DNA from: Site-B1 sp963722665
Lineage (GTDB): Bacteria > Bacteroidota > Bacteroidia > Flavobacteriales > Flavobacteriaceae
Length of the DNA: 17,739 nucleotides
Direction of reading: 5' to 3'
NCBI GenBank assembly: GCA_963722665.1
Contig: CAVRNW010000031.1
Span: 1 to 17,739 of the forward strand
Part shown: positions 7,524 to 14,069 of the stretch, in pieces
Layout of the letters: each line of letters starts with the position of its first letter
Numbering within the stretch: the first letter of the stretch is position 1
Notes under the pieces: model-generated
The model's database searches: none
Seen by the model: the letters and a program-made list of their open reading frames with translations, nothing else
Told to the model about the DNA's origin: nothing
Position numbers and translations under genes: made by a program

Positions 7524-7922
7524 TCAATAGTCTTTCAGTTTAAAATTCCAATAATATTTTTTAAAAAGAATAACACTTAAGTACAGTTTTAAGTGCTTGG
7601 AATTCAATTTGTTTTTAAATTTTATTGATGATTTATTAAAATAATTTGAAATACTGTATTTTACATCTCTTCCATGATCTTTAAGAAACTGATAGCTCTT
7701 AAAACGCAAATAGGGCGCTAAGTTCCTACCTCTGAATTCATGAAATGTCCACATATTTAGCAGATAGGATTCGTTATCTTTTAATTCAAACCGTCTTCGA
7801 TTAAAACTAAAGCCATTGAGTTCAATAAAATTGAATGCTGCAATAGAATTGTTATGTTGTAATCCTATGCATAGTTGGCCATTATTAAATTCTCTATTAG
7901 ATGTACCAATAATTTTGGAACA
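7524..7922 (-). pseudogene. GNAT-family N-acetyltransferase, N-terminally truncated remnant
   Basis: An open frame of 132 codons runs from just after a TAA (7925-7923) to the stop at 7524. It encodes a strand pair (LCIGLQHNNSIAAFNFIEL), then NMWTFHEFRGRNLAPYLRFK, which is the GNAT beta4/alpha3 acetyl-CoA site (RGRNLAP), and a C-terminal YSISNYFNKSSIKFKNKL typical of GNAT proteins in flavobacterial surface-polysaccharide loci. No ATG occurs before residue 57 of this frame, inside the conserved core, so the N-terminal part (about 90 residues in relatives) is missing. The break falls within 10 nt of the tRNA-Met terminator. I infer a deletion or recombination end there. It is 62 nt upstream of the FemAB-like gene on the same strand. 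Confidence 0.68.
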
Positions 7923-7931
7923 TTACATAAA

Positions 7932-7961
7932 AAAACCTGATACAATTTAGTATCAGGTTTT
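7932..7961 (-). terminator. Terminator of tRNA-Met
   Basis: A perfect 12-bp stem (AAAACCTGATAC, 7932-7943, with GTATCAGGTTTT, 7950-7961) has a 6-nt loop. On the minus strand it is followed by a run of T, and it begins 6 nt beyond the tRNA 3' end. Confidence 0.85.
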
Positions 7962-7967
7962 AATCTG

Positions 7968-8041
7968 TAGCGAGAGAGGGGCACGATCCCTCGACCTCCG
8001 GGTTATGAATCCGACGCTCTAACCAGCTGAGCTACCTCGCC
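7968..8041 (-). tRNA. tRNA-Met (anticodon CAT), elongator type
   Basis: The minus strand folds into a 74-nt cloverleaf: acceptor GGCGAGG with TCTCGCT, D-arm GCTC...GAGC, anticodon loop TTCATAA, variable AGGTC, T-stem GAGGG/CCCTC, discriminator A, no encoded CCA. C11-G24 in the D-stem and the absence of the bacterial initiator C1xA72 mismatch favour an elongator. A lysidine-type tRNA-Ile with CAT is less likely from the acceptor sequence but not excluded. Oddities: the T-loop reads ATCGTGC (A54, T58 instead of T54, A58), the 1-72 pair is G.U, and there is an A31.C39 mismatch. Confidence 0.93.
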
Positions 8042-8056
8042 ATTTATTGATGGCTG

Positions 8057-8087
8057 CAAATATAAAAACAAAAAATAGGAGTGCAAA
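8057..8087 (-). promoter_or_regulatory. tRNA-Met promoter
   Basis: On the minus strand TTTG (8087-8084), 19 nt, then TATATTTG (8064-8057) gives a full match to the Bacteroidota primary-sigma consensus TTTG / TAnnTTTG. The predicted transcription start near 8053 is about 12 nt before the tRNA 5' end. Confidence 0.82.
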
Positions 8088-8165
8088 CATAAGCTATTAA
8101 ATTATTTTCCCGTTTTTTTTTTAATAATTAAATAATGTATATATTAGGCTCCTTAATATGATTCC

Positions 8166-8561
8166 ATGGCAGAGAAGACCAAATTTGAAATAGAATTTCC
8201 AATACACGCATCACCACAGCTATTATATCAGTACATTTCTACCCCTTCGGGATTGTCTGAGTGGTTTGCAGATAATGTGAATTCGCGGGGTGAACTGTTC
8301 ACCTTTATTTGGGATGATAGTGAAGAACGCGCTAAACTCTTAACTAAAAAGAATGGCGAACGCGTTAAGTTCAAGTGGCTGGATAATGGCGACGATGAGA
8401 ACAGCAGTTATTACTTTGAAATACGCATTCAGGTTGATGAAATAACCAAGGATGTGTCCCTTATGGTAACCGATTTTTCTGAAGAAGATGAGGTGGATGA
8501 GTCCAAAATGCTTTGGGATAATCAAATATCCGATCTGAAGCAGGTATTAGGATCAGCTTAA
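8166..8561 (+). CDS. START-like domain protein (START_2 / AHSA1-like)
   Basis: The 131-residue soluble protein is almost entirely one helix-grip domain. It begins with KFEIEFPIHASPQLLYQYIS and TPSGLSEWFADNV, the hallmark of the small Bacteroidota START-like family (PF19569 type), continues with beta strands (FTFIWDDSEERAKLL, VKFKWLD, YYFEIRIQ, VSLMVTDF) and ends with an acidic stretch and an amphipathic helix (MLWDNQISDLKQVL). Relatives are hydrophobic-ligand-binding folds; no ligand or reaction is known for this family, so no function is given. The ATG at 8166 is the first in frame and gives the family-typical start. No TAnnTTTG box or Shine-Dalgarno sequence was found upstream. The stop is 69 nt before the pabC-like gene, with the nested hairpin between them. 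Confidence 0.85.
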   Translation: MAEKTKFEIEFPIHASPQLLYQYISTPSGLSEWFADNVNSRGELFTFIWDDSEERAKLLTKKNGERVKFKWLDNGDDENSSYYFEIRIQVDEITKDVSLMVTDFSEEDEVDESKMLWDNQISDLKQVLGSA

Positions 8562-8582
8562 TAAAATTACATCTTTAAACCG

Positions 8583-8590
8583 TATATTTG
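8583..8590 (+). promoter_or_regulatory. -7 element upstream of the class IV aminotransferase
   Basis: TATATTTG matches TAnnTTTG. The predicted start near 8594 would make a leader of about 37 nt consisting almost wholly of the hairpin and T-run described next. No TTTG lies 19 nt upstream, so this is a partial match. Confidence 0.45.
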
Positions 8591-8630
8591 TCCCGTCCCG
8601 ATGGCTATCGGGATTTTCGGGACTTTTTTT
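8590..8630 (+). terminator. Nested hairpin with T7 run abutting the next start codon
   Basis: An inner stem TCCCGAT (8596-8602) / ATCGGGA (8607-8613) with loop GGCT sits inside an outer stem GTCCCG (8590-8595) / CGGGAC (8618-8623). Seven T follow (8624-8630) and the ATG starts at 8631. It has the form of a rho-independent terminator for the START-like gene. Because the T-run touches the next start codon, it may also act as an attenuator or translation-masking leader for that gene. Confidence 0.72.
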
Positions 8631-9470
8631 ATGATCAATTCTAACGGAACCCTTACAGAACACGAACAAATCTCCATCAATAATCGAGGTTACAGGTATG
8701 GTGATGCATTATTTGAGACCATAAAGGTGATAGAGACAAAAATTTTGTTCTGGGAGGATCACTATTTCAGGTTAATGGCCTCCATGCGTATTTTAAGAAT
8801 GGAGATACCTATGACCTTCACAATGGAATATCTTGAGCAGCAAATATTGGACACTATTCATGCCAACGGATTGGAAACAACCAATTCCAAAGTAAGATTT
8901 TTGGTGCATAGGGCAGAAGGCGGATTGTATGGTCCGGAAACGAACACTATTGGGTTTATTATTACTGCTGAAGCACTTGACAATGCACATTATTTGTTAC
9001 AGGAAGAAGCCTATGAAGTGGACCTGTTCAAGGATTTTTATGTATCTGCTGATCTGTTGTCAACCTTAAAGACCAATAACAGGATATTGAATGTAGTTGG
9101 AAGCATTTATGCCAAAGAGAATGACCTTGATAATTGCTTGGTCTTGAATAATGTTAAGCATGTGGTTGAAGCCTTGAATGGAAATATTTTTTTATTGAAG
9201 GATAATATTCTTAAAACACCACCATTGACCGATGGATGTTTAAAAGGGATCATGCGAAAGCAGGTCATGGATATTGTAAAGACCATGCCTGAAGTGACCA
9301 TGGTGGAGGAATCTGTTTCCCCGTTTGAGCTGCAAAAGGCAGATGAATTATTCATTACTAATGTAATACAGGGCATCAAGCCAGTATCAAAGTATAGGAA
9401 AAAGACTTTTAGTACGGATCTTTCCAGAGCCTTACTTTCTAAACTGAATACAAAGATAAGATTGAACTAG
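8631..9470 (+). CDS. pabC: Class IV aminotransferase (aminodeoxychorismate lyase-like)
   Basis: This 279-residue PLP enzyme belongs to the fold IV family shared by aminodeoxychorismate lyase (4-aminobenzoate for folate), branched-chain and D-amino-acid aminotransferases. Visible are the N-terminal NNRGYRYGDALFETIKV (residues 17-33), the catalytic-lysine segment STLKTNNRILNVVGSIYA (Lys147), the glutamate in VVEALNGNIFLLKD, and TPPLTDGCLKGIMR, which binds the cofactor phosphate. These fix the family; PabC is the usual annotation in this neighbourhood, but branched-chain aminotransferase activity cannot be excluded. The frame also opens at ATG 8601, but that lies inside the hairpin and adds ten residues without support, so 8631 is preferred. 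The gene ends in a stop overlapping the convergent yqgE stop. Confidence 0.82.
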   Translation: MINSNGTLTEHEQISINNRGYRYGDALFETIKVIETKILFWEDHYFRLMASMRILRMEIPMTFTMEYLEQQILDTIHANGLETTNSKVRFLVHRAEGGLYGPETNTIGFIITAEALDNAHYLLQEEAYEVDLFKDFYVSADLLSTLKTNNRILNVVGSIYAKENDLDNCLVLNNVKHVVEALNGNIFLLKDNILKTPPLTDGCLKGIMRKQVMDIVKTMPEVTMVEESVSPFELQKADELFITNVIQGIKPVSKYRKKTFSTDLSRALLSKLNTKIRLN

Positions 9471-10027
9471 TTAAAACTAGGGTTTTCCGGTGCATTGGAC
9501 CAGATGCTGTATTTGCCGCCAAGTTCAAGCATTTTTTCTTTCCAGAAGGAATCGTCCTCCTTGGAAATTATATCCGTTTTGTAACTATTTTTAACGATCA
9601 CCCAGGAATTGGACAGTAATTCAGTTTCTAACTGATTTTCATCCCAGCCGGAATAGCCAAGGAAAAAACGAATGTCCTCGCTAGTGACCTTCAGGTCATT
9701 GATCAGATCAATTATGGTTGTAAAATCACCTCCCCAAAAGATTCCCTGTGAGATCTCAATGCTATTAGGTATAAGGTTTGGAATTTGATGAATGAAGTAA
9801 AGGTTGTCCTGTTCAACAGGGCCACCATTGTAAACTTTAAATTCTACTTCAATTTCAGGTACCAGGTCTGTGACACCAAAATCAAATGGTTTGTTCAGGA
9901 TAAATCCTATGGATCCTTCTTCGGTGTGATCTGCCAATATCACAACAGAACGGTTAAATGAAATATCACCAATTATAGAAGGTTCAGCAATTAAAAGATT
10001 CCCTTTTTTGGGCTTTGTAAGTATCAT
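9467..10027 (-). CDS. yqgE: YqgE/AlgH family protein
   Basis: The 186-residue protein is one full YqgE/AlgH (DUF179, PF02622) domain. It opens with KGNLLIAEPSIIGDISFNRS, followed by VVILADHTEEGSIGFILNKP, YNGGPVEQDNLYFIH, GIFWGGDF and IRFFLGYSGWDENQLETEL, all diagnostic. The biochemical role of the family is unsettled; AlgH was linked genetically to alginate regulation in Pseudomonas. No signal peptide or membrane segment, so it is cytoplasmic. The ATG at 10027 agrees with the family start. It lies downstream of the HU gene on the same strand but beyond its terminator, so it probably has its own promoter; TAATTTG about 10073-10079 is only a weak candidate. The stop shares CTAG with the pabC stop. 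Confidence 0.93.
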   Translation of the reverse strand: MILTKPKKGNLLIAEPSIIGDISFNRSVVILADHTEEGSIGFILNKPFDFGVTDLVPEIEVEFKVYNGGPVEQDNLYFIHQIPNLIPNSIEISQGIFWGGDFTTIIDLINDLKVTSEDIRFFLGYSGWDENQLETELLSNSWVIVKNSYKTDIISKEDDSFWKEKMLELGGKYSIWSNAPENPSFN

Positions 10028-10101
10028 GGTTAAGACTGATTTGAAAATAAAAATAGAATTATTTTATTGAAAATCAAATTATTTGGGAATTTTCTATAAA
10101 A

Positions 10102-10125
10102 AAAAGCCCCTAAAAAGGAGCTTTT
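10102..10125 (-). terminator. Terminator of the HU gene
   Basis: On the minus strand AAAAGCTCCT and AGGGGCTTTT form a 10-bp stem with one mismatch and a 4-nt loop, followed by a run of T (8 in total). It lies about 25 nt after the HU stop. Confidence 0.82.
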
Positions 10126-10149
10126 AATTAAATTTTATTCATGTTATTC

Positions 10150-10422
10150 TTAGTTTACTGCTTTTGAAAGATCAGAACCAGCTTTGAACTTAACAACATT
10201 TTTAGCTTTAATTTTTATAGTTTTACCAGTTTGAGGGTTTCTTCCATCTCTTGCAGCTCTTCTAGAAACTGACCAAGAACCGAATCCTACTAAAGAAACT
10301 CTTTTACCTTTTTGAAGTGCACCTTCTACGTCAATTAACATAGACTCTAATGCTTTTTTTGCTGCTGCTTTAGTGATTCCAGCGTTTTCAGCCATTCCTT
10401 CGATTAAATCTGTTTTGTTCAT
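10150..10422 (-). CDS. hup: HU family DNA-binding protein
   Basis: This 90-residue histone-like protein bends and compacts DNA as a dimer. The whole HU/IHF fold is present: N-terminal MNKTDLIEGMAENAGITKAA helices, KGKRVSLVGFGSWSV (residues 38-52), the DNA-contacting arm with the conserved RNPQTGKTIKIKAK (61-74), and the C-terminal VVKFKAGSDLSKAV. The length is the family norm. It is a single-gene transcript with a good promoter (10481-10510) and a terminator directly downstream. HU rather than IHF is the default because only one subunit gene is seen and Bacteroidota usually encode several HU paralogues; which paralogue this is cannot be said. Confidence 0.95.
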   Translation of the reverse strand: MNKTDLIEGMAENAGITKAAAKKALESMLIDVEGALQKGKRVSLVGFGSWSVSRRAARDGRNPQTGKTIKIKAKNVVKFKAGSDLSKAVN

Positions 10423-10480
10423 AATTTAATTTTTAAATATTAATAAAATACTTGGGTTAACGTTATTGTTATATCCAATG

Positions 10481-10510
10481 CAAAATTATACCTAAAATTC
10501 ATTCACGCAA
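10481..10510 (-). promoter_or_regulatory. Promoter of the HU gene
   Basis: On the minus strand TTG (10510-10508), 19 nt, then TAATTTTG (10488-10481) matches the Bacteroidota -33/-7 consensus. The predicted start near 10477 gives a 5' leader of about 55 nt rich in A and T before ATG 10422. Confidence 0.78.
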
Positions 10511-10560
10511 GTAATAGCAAGGGAAAAGCGAAATATTGTTGATAACTTATGTCTTTTGTT

Positions 10561-10579
10561 AATAAAGCTGAGCTTTATT
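10561..10579. terminator. Hairpin downstream of fmt, possible terminator
   Basis: AATAAAGC and GCTTTATT form a perfect 8-bp stem around a 3-nt loop, 36 nt after the fmt stop and just upstream of the HU promoter. It may end the kinase-recQ-fmt transcript, but on the minus strand it lacks a solid T-run, so this is tentative. Confidence 0.4.
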
Positions 10580-10614
10580 TCTAAGTTTTTTAAGGCCCAA
10601 CAATAATAAGGGTT

Positions 10615-11568
10615 TTAAAGCATTTTGGCATCTGAATGAAAATTATAGCCGTTTAACAAGGATTTTATGTCCATTTTACGTTTTCCGGGCAACTGGATCT
10701 CCTTCAAACTAATATAACCCTTATTTACGGCAACCTTCACATCATTTTTTGTTGTGATTATGGAACCAATTGAATTATTATGTAATTGTTCTTCCTTGTC
10801 CACCTCATATATTTTGACAGGTAATTCTTCATGATCATTACTCAATATACTCCAGGCCGCAGGATACGGACTTAAACCACGAACTTTGTTATAAATGATC
10901 CCTAAATCCTCATTCCAGTCAATTTTACAATTGTCCTTATTCAGCTTATATGCCGTTTTTGCATTTAAATTCTCAGGCTGAGGTGTGGTTTTTACAGTAT
11001 TGGATTCAATCAACTTAACAGTTTTAATGATCAGATCACTTCCAATAGCCATTAATCTGTCATGCAGACTTCCTGCATTTTCCGTTGGTTCAATGTTGAC
11101 CTCTTCCTGCAGTATCATTTCACCTGTATCGATCTTTTCATCTATAAAAAAGGTGGACACACCGGTTTTGGTTTCACCATTAATAATAGCCCAGTTTATA
11201 GGAGCCGCGCCACGATAATTTGGTAGCAGTGAGGCATGCAAATTAAAAGTTCCATATTCCGGCATTTGCCAGACTGCCTTTGGGAGCATTCTAAAGGCGA
11301 CCACTATTTGAAGATTGGCACTTAAGGATCTTAAGTCATTTAAAAATTCTTCACTTTTTAAATTTGTTGGTTGTAATATGGTCAGGTTTTTGGATCTGGC
11401 ATATTGCTTGACTGCACTTTCATGAATTTTTTGCCCGCGACCAGCCGGCCTGTCTGGAGCAGTTATAACTCCAACAATATTGTAATCTTTGTCAACCAGC
11501 TTTTTTAAGGAACTGACCGCAAAATCAGGTGTTCCCATAAATACAATTCGTAAATCCCGTTTCTTCAT
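10615..11568 (-). CDS. fmt: Methionyl-tRNA formyltransferase
   Basis: Fmt formylates the methionine on initiator tRNA using 10-formyltetrahydrofolate before translation starts. The 317-residue protein has the N-terminal Rossmann-type domain (RIVFMGTPDFA, residues 7-17; TAPDRPAGRGQ, 36-46), the formyl-transfer site with Asn109, His111 and the SLLP motif (FNLHASLLPNYRGAAPINWA), Asp147 in IDTGEM, and the C-terminal OB-fold domain beginning near 205. All catalytic residues are present and the length is normal. Its ATG overlaps the recQ stop by one base (TAATG), so its translation is probably coupled to recQ. The hairpin downstream may end the operon. Confidence 0.96.
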   Translation of the reverse strand: MKKRDLRIVFMGTPDFAVSSLKKLVDKDYNIVGVITAPDRPAGRGQKIHESAVKQYARSKNLTILQPTNLKSEEFLNDLRSLSANLQIVVAFRMLPKAVWQMPEYGTFNLHASLLPNYRGAAPINWAIINGETKTGVSTFFIDEKIDTGEMILQEEVNIEPTENAGSLHDRLMAIGSDLIIKTVKLIESNTVKTTPQPENLNAKTAYKLNKDNCKIDWNEDLGIIYNKVRGLSPYPAAWSILSNDHEELPVKIYEVDKEEQLHNNSIGSIITTKNDVKVAVNKGYISLKEIQLPGKRKMDIKSLLNGYNFHSDAKML

Positions 11569-13466
11569 TATTTTAATTTATAAGTATTCGATCCTGTTAT
11601 TTCTATCAGGTTATCTTCCAAAAGTTCGGTTAAAACTTTTTTGATAGCAGCATCTGATGAAGATACTATTTCGGTTAGATCTCTGGAAGATAAATTTTGC
11701 TCTGTCAGCACTTCCAGAATGGTATCTTTTATTTCATCAAGATCTAATTTTGATCGACTTTTCTTTTTCGATATGCATACAGAACAAATTCCGCAAGGTT
11801 TCAGATCTGTTTCCCCAAAATAGGTGAGTAGCTGAATACTTTTACATATGGTATCATTATTTACATATTTTATTACCTGATCAACCTGGAATTGTTTCAA
11901 TTTGTTTTGAGCTTCGATATTTTTTGCGATTCGGTTGATGGTCTTATCATCTTCTCTAGGCTCAATAAATGTGATCTCTGTATCAGAATTTCCAAGTTTA
12001 AGGGTGATGACGGAATCTGCTTCAAGTTGTTTTAAAGTACTAATAATGGACCGCTCAGTAGTATTCACTTTTGACGATATTAAACCTATATTTATTTTTA
12101 CTTCCTGATCAAAAACGCCTCCATAGGTTCGCAAAATTGATTTGGTAATTAAATTGATATTTTGATTGTTGTCCAGATATGAAAATAATTTATTACCCGA
12201 TAGTTTGAACTGAAGGAATGAGTTGTTCTTGAATTGAGGACTTAAACTGAGAATGCTGTTTCTATCCAGGACCTGAAGCGCATTATATGCTATCATACCG
12301 GAAAAATCATAAGCCTTACAAAAGTCATTGAAGTCAAAATCAAAAGTCGTGTAGGCACCTTCGCCATAGGATATCTGAAAATAATTACAGAGTTTCTTGT
12401 AAACTTGCTTTACAAAATCTGTATTTGGTAACACACTTAAGAATTGATTCCTGAGCGTGGTCTCATCACCTTTGTTTTTAAGGATGATGGAGTAGGCCTT
12501 TTCTCCGTTTCGGCCGGCTCTACCCGCTTCCTGAAAATAACTTTCCAGACTTTCCGGTAAATTGATATGAATAACTGTTTTTACATCAGGTTTATCAATT
12601 CCCATTCCAAAAGCGCTGGTTGCGACAATTACTTGTTTTTGATTATTTAACCATTCTTGCAAGCGATCATCTTTTTCTTCATTGGAGATGCCTCCATGAT
12701 AAAAGGTACTGGAAAATCCTTTATTTTCCAGATAGTTGCTAATATCTATTGAATACTTTCTTGTACGGACGTAAATTATCGAGGATTGCCGGTTCTTTTT
12801 AAGAATGTTTTCCAGTTGATACTGCTTATCTTCTTCATTAAAAACCATATAGGCCAAATTTGGTCGGGCGAATGATTGTTTGAATATTTTAGGTTGCAGT
12901 AAATCCAACTCGAGTATGATATCTTTAACCACTTTCGGTCTTGCCGATGCAGTTAAGGCAATTATGTTGATCTGGGGATGCAGTTCACGCAGTATTTTGA
13001 TGTTCTTATAGCTTGGTCTGAAATCATTACCCCATTGTGAGATGCAATGGGCTTCATCTACCGCAATTAAGTTGACATTCATTTGCCTGATCCTGCTCTG
13101 AACCAATTCCTGTTGCAGGCGTTCAGGAGACAGATAGAGGAACTTATAGTTTCCGTAGATGCAGTTGTCTAATAAGGAATCAAGTTCATTATAAGGGATA
13201 CCACTGGTTAGTGCCATCGCTTTGATCCCTTTATCTTTCAGGCTATTGACCTGATCCTTCATTAAAGCTACCAAAGGAGAGATGACAATACAAATACCTT
13301 CCATTGCTAAAGCAGGAATCTGAAAACAAATAGATTTTCCTCCTCCGGTTGGTAGTAAGGCAAAGGTGTCTTCACCTTCCATAACACTATTGATAATTTC
13401 TTCCTGTAAAGGTTTGAAATTGGTGAATTTCCAATAGCGTTCCAGTATTTGTATTGGATGTTCCAT
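11568..13466 (-). CDS. recQ: RecQ family ATP-dependent DNA helicase
   Basis: RecQ is a 3'-to-5' DNA helicase for recombination and repair. The 632-residue protein has the Q-motif region FKPLQEEII (17-25), Walker A LLPTGGGKSICFQ (Lys44), DEAH at 137-140 followed by the RecQ aromatic loop HCISQWGNDFRPSY, TSAFGMGIDKPDV (283-294), and motif VI QEAGRAGRNG (312-321). Zinc-type cysteines at 541, 558, 561 and 564 have the C-x16-C-x2-C-x2-C spacing of E. coli RecQ but lie about 160 residues later, after a segment of about 200 residues that looks winged-helix-like in part. The end (573-632) looks like a short winged helix, not an HRDC domain. TAATG overlaps on both sides indicate coupled translation with the kinase upstream and fmt downstream. 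Confidence 0.94.
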   Translation of the reverse strand: MEHPIQILERYWKFTNFKPLQEEIINSVMEGEDTFALLPTGGGKSICFQIPALAMEGICIVISPLVALMKDQVNSLKDKGIKAMALTSGIPYNELDSLLDNCIYGNYKFLYLSPERLQQELVQSRIRQMNVNLIAVDEAHCISQWGNDFRPSYKNIKILRELHPQINIIALTASARPKVVKDIILELDLLQPKIFKQSFARPNLAYMVFNEEDKQYQLENILKKNRQSSIIYVRTRKYSIDISNYLENKGFSSTFYHGGISNEEKDDRLQEWLNNQKQVIVATSAFGMGIDKPDVKTVIHINLPESLESYFQEAGRAGRNGEKAYSIILKNKGDETTLRNQFLSVLPNTDFVKQVYKKLCNYFQISYGEGAYTTFDFDFNDFCKAYDFSGMIAYNALQVLDRNSILSLSPQFKNNSFLQFKLSGNKLFSYLDNNQNINLITKSILRTYGGVFDQEVKINIGLISSKVNTTERSIISTLKQLEADSVITLKLGNSDTEITFIEPREDDKTINRIAKNIEAQNKLKQFQVDQVIKYVNNDTICKSIQLLTYFGETDLKPCGICSVCISKKKSRSKLDLDEIKDTILEVLTEQNLSSRDLTEIVSSSDAAIKKVLTELLEDNLIEITGSNTYKLK

Positions 13467-14008
13467 TAAATTGACTTGATAATTTCCAAAATATGGTCGG
13501 CACGTTTCTCAACTCCGTCAAAAGGAACGTCAATTAAATTGTATTCGTATTTTTCGTAAGTATTTAATAAATGATGATGAATTTTCACGGACTGCTCAAA
13601 ATTTTCATACCGCTCGTTATCACTAACGTATATTTCTTGCCAGGGAGATAAAATAAAGACTTGATCATAAACGTGGCTTTTGCAACTGTCAATAAATCCT
13701 ATTGGATATTTATCACCGATATAATCCATATATGCCAAAACGTCGGGTATTCCTCTATCCATAAAAACAAACTCAGAATCTAAATTATTAGCCTGAATAT
13801 ATTGTTTTATTCTTCCTTTTAGGAGTAACTCACTAAAAAGTAATGGATTGGTTAAAAACAGTTGATCTGTGCCATTTTTTTGAGCCTCACGCGTTACTTG
13901 TCTGGATATTTCCACCATACAATTATGACCACGTTGAAGTAATTCTGCTATTATTGCAGATTTTCCTGTTCCAGGTCCTCCTGTAATGACAATTTTCTTT
14001 GTATCCAA
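13466..14008 (-). CDS. P-loop ATPase/kinase of the AAA_28 (NadR-like) type
   Basis: The 180-residue protein begins MDTKKIVITGGPGTGKSAI with Walker A at residues 10-17, has SRQVTREAQ (about 35-43) where the family carries a substrate loop, a Walker B-like FVFMDRGIPDVLAY (about 80-93), and ends in a small helical region. This matches AAA_28 proteins (PF13521), some of which are nucleotide or nicotinamide-riboside kinases; the substrate is unknown. The start is a TTG (14008-14006): the frame is closed by a TAA 24-26 nt upstream and contains no ATG. It heads the operon with recQ and fmt, with a TAATG overlap to recQ. The promoter lies about 60 nt upstream, overlapping that of the divergent DUF493 gene. 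Confidence 0.82.
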   Translation of the reverse strand: MDTKKIVITGGPGTGKSAIIAELLQRGHNCMVEISRQVTREAQKNGTDQLFLTNPLLFSELLLKGRIKQYIQANNLDSEFVFMDRGIPDVLAYMDYIGDKYPIGFIDSCKSHVYDQVFILSPWQEIYVSDNERYENFEQSVKIHHHLLNTYEKYEYNLIDVPFDGVEKRADHILEIIKSI

Positions 14009-14069
14009 AATGGCAAGGTTTTGGCTATAAAATTACTAAAATAAAAATGCACAGTAAAGTGTATATTTA

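Noticed and set aside
7968..8041. Initiator tRNA-fMet identity
   Set aside because: The D-stem has C11-G24 rather than the initiator-type purine11-pyrimidine24 pair and there is no C1xA72 mismatch, so elongator is favoured.
8601..8630. ATG at 8601 as start of the class IV aminotransferase
   Set aside because: It lies inside the nested hairpin and would add ten residues (MAIGIFGTFF) read from a terminator; the family starts at 8631.
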